Positions 17,084 through 25,739 of a stretch of 64,000 bases of DNA are shown one piece after another. Below the pieces are notes generated by a model. The model saw only the letters and a program-made list of their open reading frames with translations. It did no database searches and had not been told where the DNA came from. Position numbers and translations under genes: made by a program. This stretch comes from Burkholderiaceae bacterium (lineage in GTDB: Bacteria > Pseudomonadota > Gammaproteobacteria > Burkholderiales > Burkholderiaceae_C): positions 1-64,000 of the forward strand of contig JAFMFB010000005.1 of the NCBI GenBank assembly GCA_017856435.1, given 5' to 3'. Every line of letters starts with the position of its first letter. Within the stretch, counting starts at the first letter, position 1.

Positions 17084-17989
17084 ATGAATACTCAGACTCA
17101 ACGACCACCCACGATTGACCCCAAGGCTGCGGCCCGCTGGTTGCGGCGTGACCGTAAGGTGTCCCCGTGGTTGCACGAAGAAATCGCACGCCGCATGCAG
17201 GAGCGGCTGGGGTGGATACGCCAGCAGCCCCAAAGCTGGCTTGATTGGGAGACGCGCCTGGGCGGATTGGCGTCGCACAAGGCGCTGCAGAACTGTTATC
17301 CCAAAGCCAAGGGCCATCTTGGGGGTCATGATGTTGCGAAAGACCTAGAAGCCCTGGACCCACGCCGAGCCTGGTGGCAGCCGACCTCATGGCCTTTATC
17401 CAAAAAGCCTTCCCCCCAGCCCGAACAGGGGGTGGACTTGGTGTGGGCCAATATGGTGCTGCACATGAATGCTGATCCGCAAGATCTGATCGAGCAATGG
17501 CAAAAAGCATTGGCGGTTGACGGCATGCTGATGTTTTCCTGCCTTGGACCGGACACGCTGCGTGAAATTCGCGACCTCTATGCCCGCCTGGCCTGGCCAG
17601 CGCCAGCTCATGAATTCACTGACATGCATGACTGGGGCGATATGTTGGTTCAGGCCGGCTTCACGGATCCTGTGTTGGATGTCGAGCGCATCGAACTCAC
17701 GTTTCCCACCGCAGAACGCTTGTTACTGGAACTGCGGGGGTTGGGACGTAATTTGCATTTGCAGCGCTTTGGCGGGCTGCGCGGACGGGCCTGGCATGAC
17801 AGACTCTGCAAGGAGTTGCTCGCATTGCCGCGGTCCGAAGTTGATGGGTCAATCCGACTTACGTTTGAAGTGATTTACGGACACGCCATCAAGGCGGCAC
17901 CTCGCATCCAGATGCAGCCTCAGACCACCTTGTCGCTGGAGGCTATGCGTCAGGCCTTGCGGCGGGACCGCTCTGGCCAAGCTGACTGA
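17084..17989 (+). CDS. Divergent BioC-like methyltransferase
   Basis: A 301-residue protein whose C-terminal two thirds matches BioC/NDUFAF5-type methyltransferases: VDLVWANMVLHMNADPQDL, a LFSCLGPDTLREIR-like segment, and HDWGDMLVQAGFTDPVLD. BioC O-methylates malonyl-ACP to start biotin synthesis. The N-terminal region should carry a glycine-rich SAM motif I (DxGxGxG) but shows SWLDWETRLGGLASHKAL and no such signature. It may be a degenerate SAM site or a non-canonical family branch. The ATG at 17084 is chosen because the upstream part of the frame overlaps comF and its promoter. Confidence 0.7.
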   Translation: MNTQTQRPPTIDPKAAARWLRRDRKVSPWLHEEIARRMQERLGWIRQQPQSWLDWETRLGGLASHKALQNCYPKAKGHLGGHDVAKDLEALDPRRAWWQPTSWPLSKKPSPQPEQGVDLVWANMVLHMNADPQDLIEQWQKALAVDGMLMFSCLGPDTLREIRDLYARLAWPAPAHEFTDMHDWGDMLVQAGFTDPVLDVERIELTFPTAERLLLELRGLGRNLHLQRFGGLRGRAWHDRLCKELLALPRSEVDGSIRLTFEVIYGHAIKAAPRIQMQPQTTLSLEAMRQALRRDRSGQAD

Positions 17990-18010
17990 TCAATCAGCCT
18001 GAGATGATGA

Positions 18011-18037
18011 TTACGCCCTGGGGTACTAGGCTACAAT
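18011..18037 (+). promoter_or_regulatory. Possible promoter of the cytochrome oxidase operon
   Basis: TACAAT at 18032-18037 resembles a -10 box, with TTACGC at 18011-18016 as a weak -35. The 15-base spacer is short, so the call is tentative. It lies 66 bases before ctaC, in the only gap upstream of the operon. Confidence 0.3.
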
Positions 18038-18103
18038 CTGCGGCTGATCAAATCCCGAAGCTTGATTACATCCTGGACAAATTGAGGCATTGAAGAAGTG
18101 AAC

Positions 18104-19282
18104 ATGATGAAAAACATCTCCAATAAAGTGTTTTCGCTGTTGCTGGCAACTGGTGCATGGGCTGGCACGGCATTATTCACAGCAGCTCAGGCGGTCAACG
18201 ACCTGCCGGGCGGGCCGGCAGTCAACCAGCTCAACCTGCACCCACCCGTGACCAAGATTGCTGAAGATCAGCACTGGCTCAATATCTTCATGCTGGTGCT
18301 CTGCACGGTGATATTTGTCCTGGTGTTCGGGGTCATGTTCTATTCCATCCTGAAACACCGCAAGTCACTGGGCCACAAGCCCGCCACTTTCCATGAGTCA
18401 GTGGCGGTTGAGATTGCCTGGACGGTGGTGCCCTTCATCATTGTGATTCTGATGGTCCTGCCCGCCACCAAGACGGTTGTGGCCATGAAAGATACCAGCA
18501 ATGCTGACCTGACCATCAAGGCCACCGGTTACCAGTGGAAGTGGGGCTACGACTATCTCAAGGGTGAGGGCGAAGGCATCGGCTTCCTCTCGACCCTGGA
18601 CTCCGAGCACCGCGCCATGTCCTCCTCTGGCAACCCGCCTCCCACGGACAACTACCTGCTCAAGGTGGACAACCCGCTGGTGGTGCCGGTGGATAAGAAG
18701 GTGCGCATCATTACCACCGCCAACGACGTGATCCATGCTTTCATGGTGCCTTCGTTCGGTATCAAGCAGGATGCCATCCCCGGTTTTGTGCGTGACACCT
18801 GGTTCCGCGCCGAAAAGACCGGAGATTTTTATGGTCAGTGCGCCGAGCTGTGTGGCAAGGAGCATGCCTACATGCCGATTCATGTGAAGGTGCTCTCCGC
18901 TGAAGACTATTCCAAATGGGTGGCCGGCAAGCAAAAGGAAATGGCTGCCAAGGCAGACGACCCCAGCAAGGTATGGACCTTGGATGAACTGGCTAAGCGC
19001 GGCGAGAAGGTCTACGCTGCCAACTGTGCTGCCTGTCACCAGGCCAATGGCAAGGGCGCTGGCCCGATCAAAGCCCTGGACGGCTCGGCCATTGTGATGG
19101 ACGCCGACAAGTCCAAGCAGATCGCAATCATGCTCGCTGGTGCTGGTAATGGCGCCATGCCATCCTGGAAGGCGCTCAGCGATACGGAGATCGCCGCCGT
19201 GGTGACCTATACCAAGAACAACTGGTCCAATAAAACTGGACAGATCGTGCAGCCTGCCGATATCAAGACTGCTCGCAAATAA
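18104..19282 (+). CDS. ctaC: Cytochrome c oxidase subunit II with fused cytochrome c domain
   Basis: The 392-residue subunit II of an aa3-type oxidase. A signal/first helix is followed by two membrane helices (about 57-80 and 102-120) and the CuA cupredoxin domain with ligands H211, C246, E248, C250, H254 and M257 (CAELCGKEHAYM). A C-terminal class I cytochrome c domain has C308-A-A-C-H312, so this is a caa3-like subunit II. Start choice among GTG 18098, ATG 18104 and ATG 18107 is uncertain. It is the first gene of the oxidase operon. Confidence 0.95.
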   Translation: MMKNISNKVFSLLLATGAWAGTALFTAAQAVNDLPGGPAVNQLNLHPPVTKIAEDQHWLNIFMLVLCTVIFVLVFGVMFYSILKHRKSLGHKPATFHESVAVEIAWTVVPFIIVILMVLPATKTVVAMKDTSNADLTIKATGYQWKWGYDYLKGEGEGIGFLSTLDSEHRAMSSSGNPPPTDNYLLKVDNPLVVPVDKKVRIITTANDVIHAFMVPSFGIKQDAIPGFVRDTWFRAEKTGDFYGQCAELCGKEHAYMPIHVKVLSAEDYSKWVAGKQKEMAAKADDPSKVWTLDELAKRGEKVYAANCAACHQANGKGAGPIKALDGSAIVMDADKSKQIAIMLAGAGNGAMPSWKALSDTEIAAVVTYTKNNWSNKTGQIVQPADIKTARK

Positions 19283-19318
19283 TTCAGTGGTTTAAAGAAT
19301 TTTTTAAAGGAAATCAGG

Positions 19319-20938
19319 ATGAGCGCCGTACTAGACCATCATCACGATCACGCCCATGACGACCACCACCACGCCCCGACGGGCTGGCGGCGCTGGGTCT
19401 ATGCCACCAACCACAAAGACATCGGTACCCTGTACCTGTTGTTTGCTTTTGCCATGCTGATGCTGGGCGGTGTGCTTGCGCTTGGAATCCGTGCGGAACT
19501 GTTCCGCCCCGGGCTGCAAATTGTGAATCCTGAGCTGTTCAACCAGTTGACCACCATGCACGGGATCATCATGGTGTTTGGCGCCATCATGCCGGCCTTT
19601 GTGGGCTTTGCCAACTGGATGATTCCGATCCAGATCGGGGCGCCTGACATGGCCTTTGCCCGCATGAACAATTTGAGTTTCTGGCTGTTGATCCCCGCGG
19701 GTCTGCTGATTGTGATGTCGTTTTTCATGCCGGGTGGTGCGCCTGCTGCCGGCTGGACCCTGTATGCCCCGCTGACGCTGCAGATGGGCCCGTCCATGGA
19801 CGCTGCCATCTTTGCCCTGCACATCCTGGGGGCTTCCTCCATCATGGGCTCGATCAACATCATCGTCACCATCCTCAACATGCGCGCCCCTGGCATGACC
19901 CTGATGAAGATGCCGATGTTCAGCTGGACCTGGCTGATCACTGCCTACTTGCTGATTGCCGTCATGCCGGTGCTGGCGGGCGCCATCACCATGACGCTGA
20001 CTGACCGTCACTTTGGCACGTCCTTCTTCAATCCGGCGGCCGGTGGTGACCCCGTCATGTTCCAGCATATCTTCTGGTTCTTCGGTCACCCCGAGGTCTA
20101 TATCATGATCTTGCCGGCCTTCGGCATCATCAGCCAGGTGGTTCCGGCCTTCTCACGCAAGAAGCTGTTTGGCTACGCCTCCATGGTGTACGCCACTGCG
20201 TCCATTGCCATCCTGTCCTTTATTGTGTGGGCGCACCATATGTTCACAACCGGCATGCCTGTCATTGGGCAGCTGTATTTCATGTACGCCACCATGCTGA
20301 TTGCGGTGCCCACGGCCGTGAAAATCTTCAATTGGATTGCCACCATGTGGCGCGGCTCCATGACCTTTGAGACCCCGATGCTGTGGGCCATTGGCTTCAT
20401 CTTTGTGTTCACCATGGGTGGCTTTACCGGCCTGATCCCTGCTGTGGCGCCCATCGATATCCAGATCCAGGACACCTACTTCATCGTGGCGCACTTTCAC
20501 TATGTGCTGGTGGCCGGTTCGCTGTTTGCTATGTTCAGCGGTTTTTACTACTGGGCGCCCAAATGGACCGGTGTGATGTACAACGAAACCCGCGGCAAAA
20601 TCCATTTCTGGTGGTCGCTGATTTCCTTCAATATCACCTTTTTCCCGATGCACTTCCTCGGGCTGGCAGGCATGCCGCGTCGCTATGCTGACTACCCGAT
20701 GCAGTTCGCCGACTTCAACGCCATCGCTTCGGTGGGTGCCTTCCTGTTCGGGTTTGCCCAGCTTTACTTCTTCCTCTTTGTGGTTCTGCCCGTGATGCGC
20801 GGCCAGGGAGCAAAAGCCGAGCAAAAACCCTGGGAAGGTTCTGAAGGCTTGGAGTGGGAACTGCCGTCACCTGCGCCCTACCACTCGTTCAGCACCCCGC
20901 CCAAGCTTGATGCGACTGCTTCGCGGGTGATTGGCTAA
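19319..20938 (+). CDS. ctaD: Cytochrome c oxidase subunit I
   Basis: A 539-residue, 12-helix haem-copper oxidase core. Haem a ligands are H81 and H394, haem a3 ligand is H392, and CuB ligands are H257, H306 and H307. The Y261 cross-link tyrosine and E259 in GHPEVY mark a type A1 oxidase. The first 18 residues are strikingly rich in histidine and aspartate (HHHDHAHDDHHH), a possible copper-binding tail. A clear AAAGGA ribosome site precedes the ATG. Confidence 0.97.
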   Translation: MSAVLDHHHDHAHDDHHHAPTGWRRWVYATNHKDIGTLYLLFAFAMLMLGGVLALGIRAELFRPGLQIVNPELFNQLTTMHGIIMVFGAIMPAFVGFANWMIPIQIGAPDMAFARMNNLSFWLLIPAGLLIVMSFFMPGGAPAAGWTLYAPLTLQMGPSMDAAIFALHILGASSIMGSINIIVTILNMRAPGMTLMKMPMFSWTWLITAYLLIAVMPVLAGAITMTLTDRHFGTSFFNPAAGGDPVMFQHIFWFFGHPEVYIMILPAFGIISQVVPAFSRKKLFGYASMVYATASIAILSFIVWAHHMFTTGMPVIGQLYFMYATMLIAVPTAVKIFNWIATMWRGSMTFETPMLWAIGFIFVFTMGGFTGLIPAVAPIDIQIQDTYFIVAHFHYVLVAGSLFAMFSGFYYWAPKWTGVMYNETRGKIHFWWSLISFNITFFPMHFLGLAGMPRRYADYPMQFADFNAIASVGAFLFGFAQLYFFLFVVLPVMRGQGAKAEQKPWEGSEGLEWELPSPAPYHSFSTPPKLDATASRVIG

Positions 20939-20959
20939 GTTGCCTGGCGGACTGAAGCT

Positions 20960-21070
20960 GTGAATCTGGAAGACAAGAAAAAGGCCAACCTGCGGCTGGC
21001 GCTCATCCTGCTCTCGGTGGTGCTGGTCTTTTTTGTTGGCTTTCTTTTCAGGATGACTTGGTTCTCCTGA
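20960..21070 (+). CDS. Cytochrome oxidase small assembly protein (36 residues)
   Basis: A 36-codon ORF starting with GTG lies in the 139-base gap between ctaD and ctaG. It is a charged N-terminus (NLEDKKKANLR) followed by one 20-residue membrane helix and a short tail. It resembles the tiny oxidase assembly proteins annotated at this position in other Burkholderiales. The stop lies 7 bases before ctaG. No strong ribosome site is visible, and function is inferred from family and position only. Confidence 0.7.
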   Translation: MNLEDKKKANLRLALILLSVVLVFFVGFLFRMTWFS

Positions 21071-21077
21071 CCCTGCC

Positions 21078-21683
21078 ATGGAATTGCGCATTGAAAACCT
21101 GAGGATGGTGGGCAAGCTGGCAGTCGTCGTGGCTGTCATGTTTGCCTTTGGCTATGCCCTGGTGCCGCTGTATAAGGCCATCTGTGAATTCACGGGCATC
21201 AATGTGTTGTCGCAGGGTGAGCGCAATGTGCTGGGTCTTTCTCGGGTTGCGCCAGAAAACACCCAGGTTGACTTCAGCCGAACCATTACGGTCGAATTTG
21301 ATGCCAATGCGCGCGGGCCCTGGAGTTTTCGCCCCATGCAGAATTATGTGAAGGTGCATCCAGGCCAGATGGTTACCGTGATGTACGAGTTTCAGAACAC
21401 CCAGGAGCGTCGTATGTCCGCGCAAGCCATTCCCAGCTATGCGCCGCGACAGGCAGCGGCCCATTTCAACAAATTGGAGTGTTTCTGCTTCAATGAGTAC
21501 ACCCTCAACCCGGGCGAGAAAAAACAATGGCCTGTGGTTTTTGTGATTGATCCCAAGCTGTCCAGGGATGTGGGAACAATCACGCTGTCTTATACATTTT
21601 TTGAGGTGGGTAGCAAAACACCAGCAGCACCGTCTGGCCTGCTCGGTACCCGCTTGGTGTCCGTCAAGGATCAGGGCGCATGA
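21078..21683 (+). CDS. ctaG: Cytochrome c oxidase assembly protein Cox11/CtaG
   Basis: A 201-residue copper chaperone that delivers CuB to subunit I. It has one N-terminal membrane anchor (about 12-30) and a periplasmic immunoglobulin-like domain. The copper-binding CFCF motif is at 135-138 (LECFCFNEYTLNPGE). Length is normal for the family. Its stop overlaps the start of the next gene (ATGA), indicating translational coupling. Confidence 0.95.
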   Translation: MELRIENLRMVGKLAVVVAVMFAFGYALVPLYKAICEFTGINVLSQGERNVLGLSRVAPENTQVDFSRTITVEFDANARGPWSFRPMQNYVKVHPGQMVTVMYEFQNTQERRMSAQAIPSYAPRQAAAHFNKLECFCFNEYTLNPGEKKQWPVVFVIDPKLSRDVGTITLSYTFFEVGSKTPAAPSGLLGTRLVSVKDQGA

Positions 21684-21901
21684 AGCTTGAGAACCCTTCT
21701 CCCCCGAAGCAAAATTCTGCGACCTTCCTGCAAACCGTGAAGGCCGTTGCTTGGTCGTTTCTGGGCGTCCGAAAAAAGAGCGAAATGGATGCGGACGTGG
21801 TGCGGCTCAACATCCTGCATATTCTCGCTGTCGGTGCGATTGGGGCCGTCCTCTTTGTCCTGACGCTGATTGGGTTGGTGCACCTGGTGGTTGCCGCTTG
21901 A
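21680..21901 (+). CDS. DUF2970 small membrane protein
   Basis: A 73-residue protein with a DUF2970 core (VKAVAWSFLGVRKKSEMDAD) followed by one C-terminal membrane helix (LHILAVGAIGAVLFVLTLIGLVHLVVAA). The family has no known function and often sits between ctaG and ctaE in Burkholderiales. It starts inside the stop codon of ctaG. A role in oxidase assembly is likely but only from context. Confidence 0.85.
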   Translation: MKLENPSPPKQNSATFLQTVKAVAWSFLGVRKKSEMDADVVRLNILHILAVGAIGAVLFVLTLIGLVHLVVAA

Positions 21902-21960
21902 GCCCCGGGTTGATTTGATTTGAATTTGAAAGTAGCAGAACTGGTAAGAATGGAGCAAAC

Positions 21961-22842
21961 ATGAGTTCGACATCACACGGTCAAACCCCGTACTACTTTG
22001 TGCCTGAGCCGTCCCGTCACCCTGTGATGGCCGCCACGGGCTTGTTTTTCGTTCTGTTTGGTGCCGCCCAGTGGATCAATGGTGCCGCCTGGGGCAAGTA
22101 CAGTCTTTTGGCTGGCATGGCCCTTTGGCTGTTTGTGTTGTACCAGTGGTTTCGAGATGCCATCGGCGAGAGCGAAGGTGGCATGTACGGGCGCAAGATT
22201 GATGTCTCCTTTCGCTGGAGCATGACCTGGTTCATCTTTTCCGAGGTCATGTTCTTTGGAGGATTCTTCAGCGCACTGTGGTGGGTTCGGGTGCATTCGC
22301 TGCCGGAACTGGGCAGCCTGGACAACGCACTCTTGTGGCCTGACTTCAAGGCGGTCTGGCCTACCCAGGCTGCTGGCATGACCGCTTCACCCGGGGGCGT
22401 GATCGAGCCGTTCCAGACCATGGGCCCTTGGCCGCTGCCTACCATCAACACTGCCCTGCTGCTGACCTCCGGGGTAACCCTCACGATTGCCCACCATGCA
22501 CTGCGCGATGGTAATCGCAGCAAAACCATTGCCTTTATGTGGCTGACTGTCTTACTGGGTCTGATCTTCCTGTTTGTCCAAGGCTATGAGTACATGCATG
22601 CCTACAGCGATCTCAACCTGAAGTTGACCTCGGGTGTTTACGGCTCGACCTTCTTCATGCTCACAGGCTTTCACGGCTTCCATGTGTTTGTCGGCATGTT
22701 GATGCTGTTTTTCATCACCCTGCGTTTGCAAAAGGGTCACTTCACCGCAGAGCGCCATTTTGGATTTGAGGGGGCTGCCTGGTACTGGCACTTTGTGGAC
22801 GTGGTTTGGCTGGGTCTTTATATTCTGGTCTACTGGATGTAA
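21961..22842 (+). CDS. ctaE: Cytochrome c oxidase subunit III
   Basis: A 293-residue, seven-helix subunit III. Family signatures include SEVMFFGGFFSALWW near residue 95 and FHGFHVFVGMLMLFF, with AAWYWHFVDVVWLGLYI at the C-terminus. GGAG precedes the ATG. It closes the first transcription block of the oxidase cluster, ending at a strong hairpin. Confidence 0.96.
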   Translation: MSSTSHGQTPYYFVPEPSRHPVMAATGLFFVLFGAAQWINGAAWGKYSLLAGMALWLFVLYQWFRDAIGESEGGMYGRKIDVSFRWSMTWFIFSEVMFFGGFFSALWWVRVHSLPELGSLDNALLWPDFKAVWPTQAAGMTASPGGVIEPFQTMGPWPLPTINTALLLTSGVTLTIAHHALRDGNRSKTIAFMWLTVLLGLIFLFVQGYEYMHAYSDLNLKLTSGVYGSTFFMLTGFHGFHVFVGMLMLFFITLRLQKGHFTAERHFGFEGAAWYWHFVDVVWLGLYILVYWM

Positions 22843-22899
22843 ACCCCAAGCTGACCATGGCTTGAGGCGGGCGCCCTTTGGTGGCTAGCCCAGGTCTGG

Positions 22900-22934
22900 C
22901 AAAACAAGAGCCGCGTCATGCGGCTTTTGTTTTG
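22900..22934. terminator. Long bidirectional terminator after ctaE
   Basis: A 15-bp stem with one wobble pair (22900-22914 with 22920-22934) encloses a 5-base loop. It lies between convergent ctaE and the DUF2909 gene. The arms have T-rich 3' sides on both strands, so it can stop transcription from either side. Confidence 0.85.
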
Positions 22935-22949
22935 ATGTGAGGCGCAGGC

Positions 22950-23171
22950 TTATTGTCCGGCAGAAATTCCTGTCGGTCGGATGTAGCCCAGCTTCCATGC
23001 AATCAGGATGCAGACAAAGACGAGAATCGAAAATCCGACCCGCAGCGCCAAGGCGCGGGCCATATTGCTGGACTTGGGCTTGCCGTCCCGGCCATCGTTG
23101 AGCATGAAGAACAGGGCAGACCCCAGGCTGGCCAGAATTGCGAGAAAGGCAAGAATGACAAGATATTTCAT
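22950..23171 (-). CDS. DUF2909 twin-transmembrane protein
   Basis: A 73-residue protein made of two membrane helices (about 4-23 and 47-66) joined by a charged loop LNDGRDGKPKSSNMARAL, as in DUF2909 twin-TM proteins. It is transcribed against the oxidase genes. Its ATG at 23171 is only 15 bases from the SURF1 start on the other strand, so promoters for the two genes must overlap each other's coding region. The longer frame to 23285 lies inside SURF1 and was rejected. Function is unknown. Confidence 0.82.
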   Translation of the reverse strand: MKYLVILAFLAILASLGSALFFMLNDGRDGKPKSSNMARALALRVGFSILVFVCILIAWKLGYIRPTGISAGQ

Positions 23172-23186
23172 GAACGGAATTATCGC

Positions 23187-23903
23187 GTGAATGCTGGTTC
23201 TCGTTTTTGCTTGATCACTGCAGCGGCAGTGCTGGCCTGCCTGCTTACAGCGTCGCTTGGCTTCTGGCAACTCAACCGCGCCCATTCAAAAGAGGATTTA
23301 CAGTCGCGTCTTGATGAGCGCATGCGCCAGGCCGAACTGGATGTGCAAGGCCTGAAGGTCTCAGATATTTCAGACTTGCAATACCGTAGGGTGAATGCCA
23401 GTGGTCAATGGCTGGCTGAACGCAGTATTTTTCTGGAGAACCGGCCCATGCAGGGGCAGGTGGGTTTTTATGTGGTCACCCCGTTGCGTTTGCAGGATAG
23501 CGAGGAGGTTGTGCTGGTGTTGCGTGGTTGGGTTGCCCGTGATTTCCAGGATCGCACACGGATTCCGCGCCTTGAGTCCTCGCCCGGACTGGTCCAGGTG
23601 AAAGGCCGGCTGATCCCTGCCTTGCCCAAACTGTATGAGCTGGGAGAATCTTCCGCAGGACAAATACGGCAAAATCTTGATATCACGACTTACAGCAGAG
23701 AGAGTGGCTTGCCCCTGGCCCCCTTCATAGTCCAGCAAACTGAGGAACTGGCTGATGGGCTCTTGCGCAATTGGCCCCCGGTAGGCACGGGAGTCGAAAA
23801 ACACTATGGTTATGCGTTTCAATGGTTCGGGCTGTGCGCCCTGATTGCGATTCTTTATGTCTGGTTCCAAGTACTCCGAAACCCCCGCCGCCGCTCGACC
23901 TGA
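23187..23903 (+). CDS. SURF1-family oxidase assembly protein
   Basis: A 238-residue SURF1 protein, which helps haem a insertion into subunit I. It has an N-terminal membrane helix with SLGFWQLNRAHSKEDL, the central periplasmic domain containing NRPMQGQVGFYVVTPLRL and LVLRGWVARD, and a C-terminal YAFQWFGLCALIAILYVWF helix. Both helices and the FQWF signature are family hallmarks. The GTG at 23187 fits the family N-terminus. The upstream frame runs antisense through the DUF2909 gene. Confidence 0.9.
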   Translation: MNAGSRFCLITAAAVLACLLTASLGFWQLNRAHSKEDLQSRLDERMRQAELDVQGLKVSDISDLQYRRVNASGQWLAERSIFLENRPMQGQVGFYVVTPLRLQDSEEVVLVLRGWVARDFQDRTRIPRLESSPGLVQVKGRLIPALPKLYELGESSAGQIRQNLDITTYSRESGLPLAPFIVQQTEELADGLLRNWPPVGTGVEKHYGYAFQWFGLCALIAILYVWFQVLRNPRRRST

Positions 23904-24579
23904 AACCGAAGGGGATCATCTGCTGGGGCTGACCATCTACGACCTGCCTGAGCCGACTCAGGTCATGGCCGAAGAGGCTCGCCGGACCCGCGCGGGTCGC
24001 TGGAAGATGATCGGCCTGATGCTGCTCTGCGCCGCGCCCGTTCTGGCCTCCTACTTCACCTTTTATGTGATCCGACCTGAGGCACGCCGTAATTTTGGTG
24101 AGCTGATCGAGCCGCAACGTGCCCTTCCGGCAATCAACGCGCTGGACTTGCAGGGTAATGCCTACAAGTTGCAAGATCTAAGGGGCCAATGGCTTTTGAT
24201 CAGTATCGGTAGCGCAGAGTGCAATGCCCAGTGCGTGCAACAGCTCTATTTTCAGCGCCAGCTGCGCGAAAGTCTTGGCAAGGACAAGGTACGTCTGGAT
24301 CGGGTCTGGCTGATCCGCGATGACAAAAACGTGTCCCCCGAGTTGCTGGCCGGCCTCAAGGAGGCAACGGTATTGCGTGTGCCACTGTCGGAATTGCAAG
24401 CCTGGCTGACACCGGCTGCCGGTCAATCGCTGGACCAGCACCTTTTTGTGGTTGACCCGAACGGCAACTGGATGATGCGCTTTCCCGCCAATATGGACAT
24501 TGCAAGTGCGGCCAAGGCCAAGCGCGACCTTGAGCGACTGATGCGCGCTTCCGCTTCCTGGGACCAGCCCGGGCGATAA
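23857..24579 (+). CDS. Sco-like single-pass membrane protein with CxxxC
   Basis: A 240-residue protein: a 50-residue cytoplasmic segment, one membrane helix (about 51-72), and a periplasmic thioredoxin-like domain beginning LDLQGNAYKLQDLRGQWLLIS. C122-N-A-Q-C126 has the CxxxC spacing of Sco copper chaperones but lacks the proline that follows in Sco, and no clear Sco-type histidine is seen. It overlaps SURF1 by 47 bases and precedes ctaA by two bases. A redox or copper-handling role in oxidase assembly is likely from fold and context. I know of no assigned function. Confidence 0.75.
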   Translation: MSGSKYSETPAAARPETEGDHLLGLTIYDLPEPTQVMAEEARRTRAGRWKMIGLMLLCAAPVLASYFTFYVIRPEARRNFGELIEPQRALPAINALDLQGNAYKLQDLRGQWLLISIGSAECNAQCVQQLYFQRQLRESLGKDKVRLDRVWLIRDDKNVSPELLAGLKEATVLRVPLSELQAWLTPAAGQSLDQHLFVVDPNGNWMMRFPANMDIASAAKAKRDLERLMRASASWDQPGR

Positions 24580-24581
24580 GC

Positions 24582-25739
24582 ATGGACAGTGTGGCCCTCT
24601 ACAACCTTGCCCCCGCCTTGCAGCTCATGCTGCTGGGCGTGTTGCTTGCCTGCGGGCCCTTGGCCTGGATCTGGCTGCGCAAGGGCCGGCAAAGTACGCC
24701 GCGCCGCTTGCACGCGCTGACCTTGCTGACGCTGTTTCTGACGTTTGATCTGGTGCTGTTTGGATCATTTACCCGGCTCACCGATTCGGGTTTGGGTTGC
24801 CCGGACTGGCCCGGCTGCTACGGCAGCGCCAGCCCGGTGGGCGCCCATGCTCAGATCAGTACGGCCCAGCAAGCCATGCCCACTGGACCGGTGACCCACG
24901 GCAAGGCCTGGGTCGAAATGATCCACCGCTACCTGGCCACTGCAGTCGGTGTGCTGATCCTCACGCTGACCATTGCCAGCTGGCGAGCCTACCGGTCTGG
25001 GCAGGACAGCTTGCCAGTTTCGCCCTGGTGGGCCACCGTCACGCTTGTCTGGGTGTGTCTCCAAGGTGCTTTTGGTGCGTTGACCGTGACCATGAAGTTG
25101 TTTCCAGCCATTGTCACCCTGCATCTGCTGGGTGGGGTGGCGCTGTTGCTCCTCTTGTGTGTGCAATCATTGCGCTTTGCCCAGGCCCAGCAACCTACAC
25201 TGCAGCATCAGATTTCGCCTTCCTTGCGGCATCTGCTCTGGTTTGGCTTGCTGCTCTTGCTGCTGCAACTGGCCCTGGGTGGCTGGGTGAGTACCAACTA
25301 CGCTGTCCTGGCCTGTACCGACTTTCCGCGCTGCCAGGGCCAATGGTGGCCGGACATGAATTTCCAGCAGGGGTTTGAGATTTGGCGGGAACTTGGCCTG
25401 AGCCGTGATGGCCAGCACATTACTTTTGCGGCCCTGACGGCAATTCACTACAGCCACCGCTTGCTCGCCTATCTGGTCATCGGGGTCCTGGCCGGGCTGG
25501 CCTGGCGGCTGCATCGTCAGTCGCCTTTGCAGGTACAGGCACGCTGGCTGGCAGGGTTGCTGCTGTTGCAAATTCTGACCGGCCTGAGCAACGTTGTGCT
25601 CGACTGGCCCTTGATCGCTGCTGTATTGCATACCGGGGGTGCAGCTGCCCTGGCGCTGGTACTGACCTGGAGCTTGGCTGGTTCCCGCAGTCAGGCAGTT
25701 GAGCGGGTTTCTGATTTTTCTGTTTCAAGGCTGGCCTGA
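24582..25739 (+). CDS. ctaA: Haem A synthase (CtaA/COX15)
   Basis: A 385-residue, eight-helix enzyme that oxidises haem O to haem A. Signatures include [20 protein letters not shown] near residue 62, EMIHRYLAT, a [11 protein letters not shown] histidine in the middle, [20 protein letters not shown] and [12 protein letters not shown] towards the end. The paired haem-ligand histidines are present. The stop codon shares one base with the ctaB start (TGATG). Confidence 0.95.
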   Translation: MDSVALYNLAPALQLMLLGVLLACGPLAWIWLRKGRQSTPRRLHALTLLTLFLTFDLVLFGSFTRLTDSGLGCPDWPGCYGSASPVGAHAQISTAQQAMPTGPVTHGKAWVEMIHRYLATAVGVLILTLTIASWRAYRSGQDSLPVSPWWATVTLVWVCLQGAFGALTVTMKLFPAIVTLHLLGGVALLLLLCVQSLRFAQAQQPTLQHQISPSLRHLLWFGLLLLLLQLALGGWVSTNYAVLACTDFPRCQGQWWPDMNFQQGFEIWRELGLSRDGQHITFAALTAIHYSHRLLAYLVIGVLAGLAWRLHRQSPLQVQARWLAGLLLLQILTGLSNVVLDWPLIAAVLHTGGAAALALVLTWSLAGSRSQAVERVSDFSVSRLA

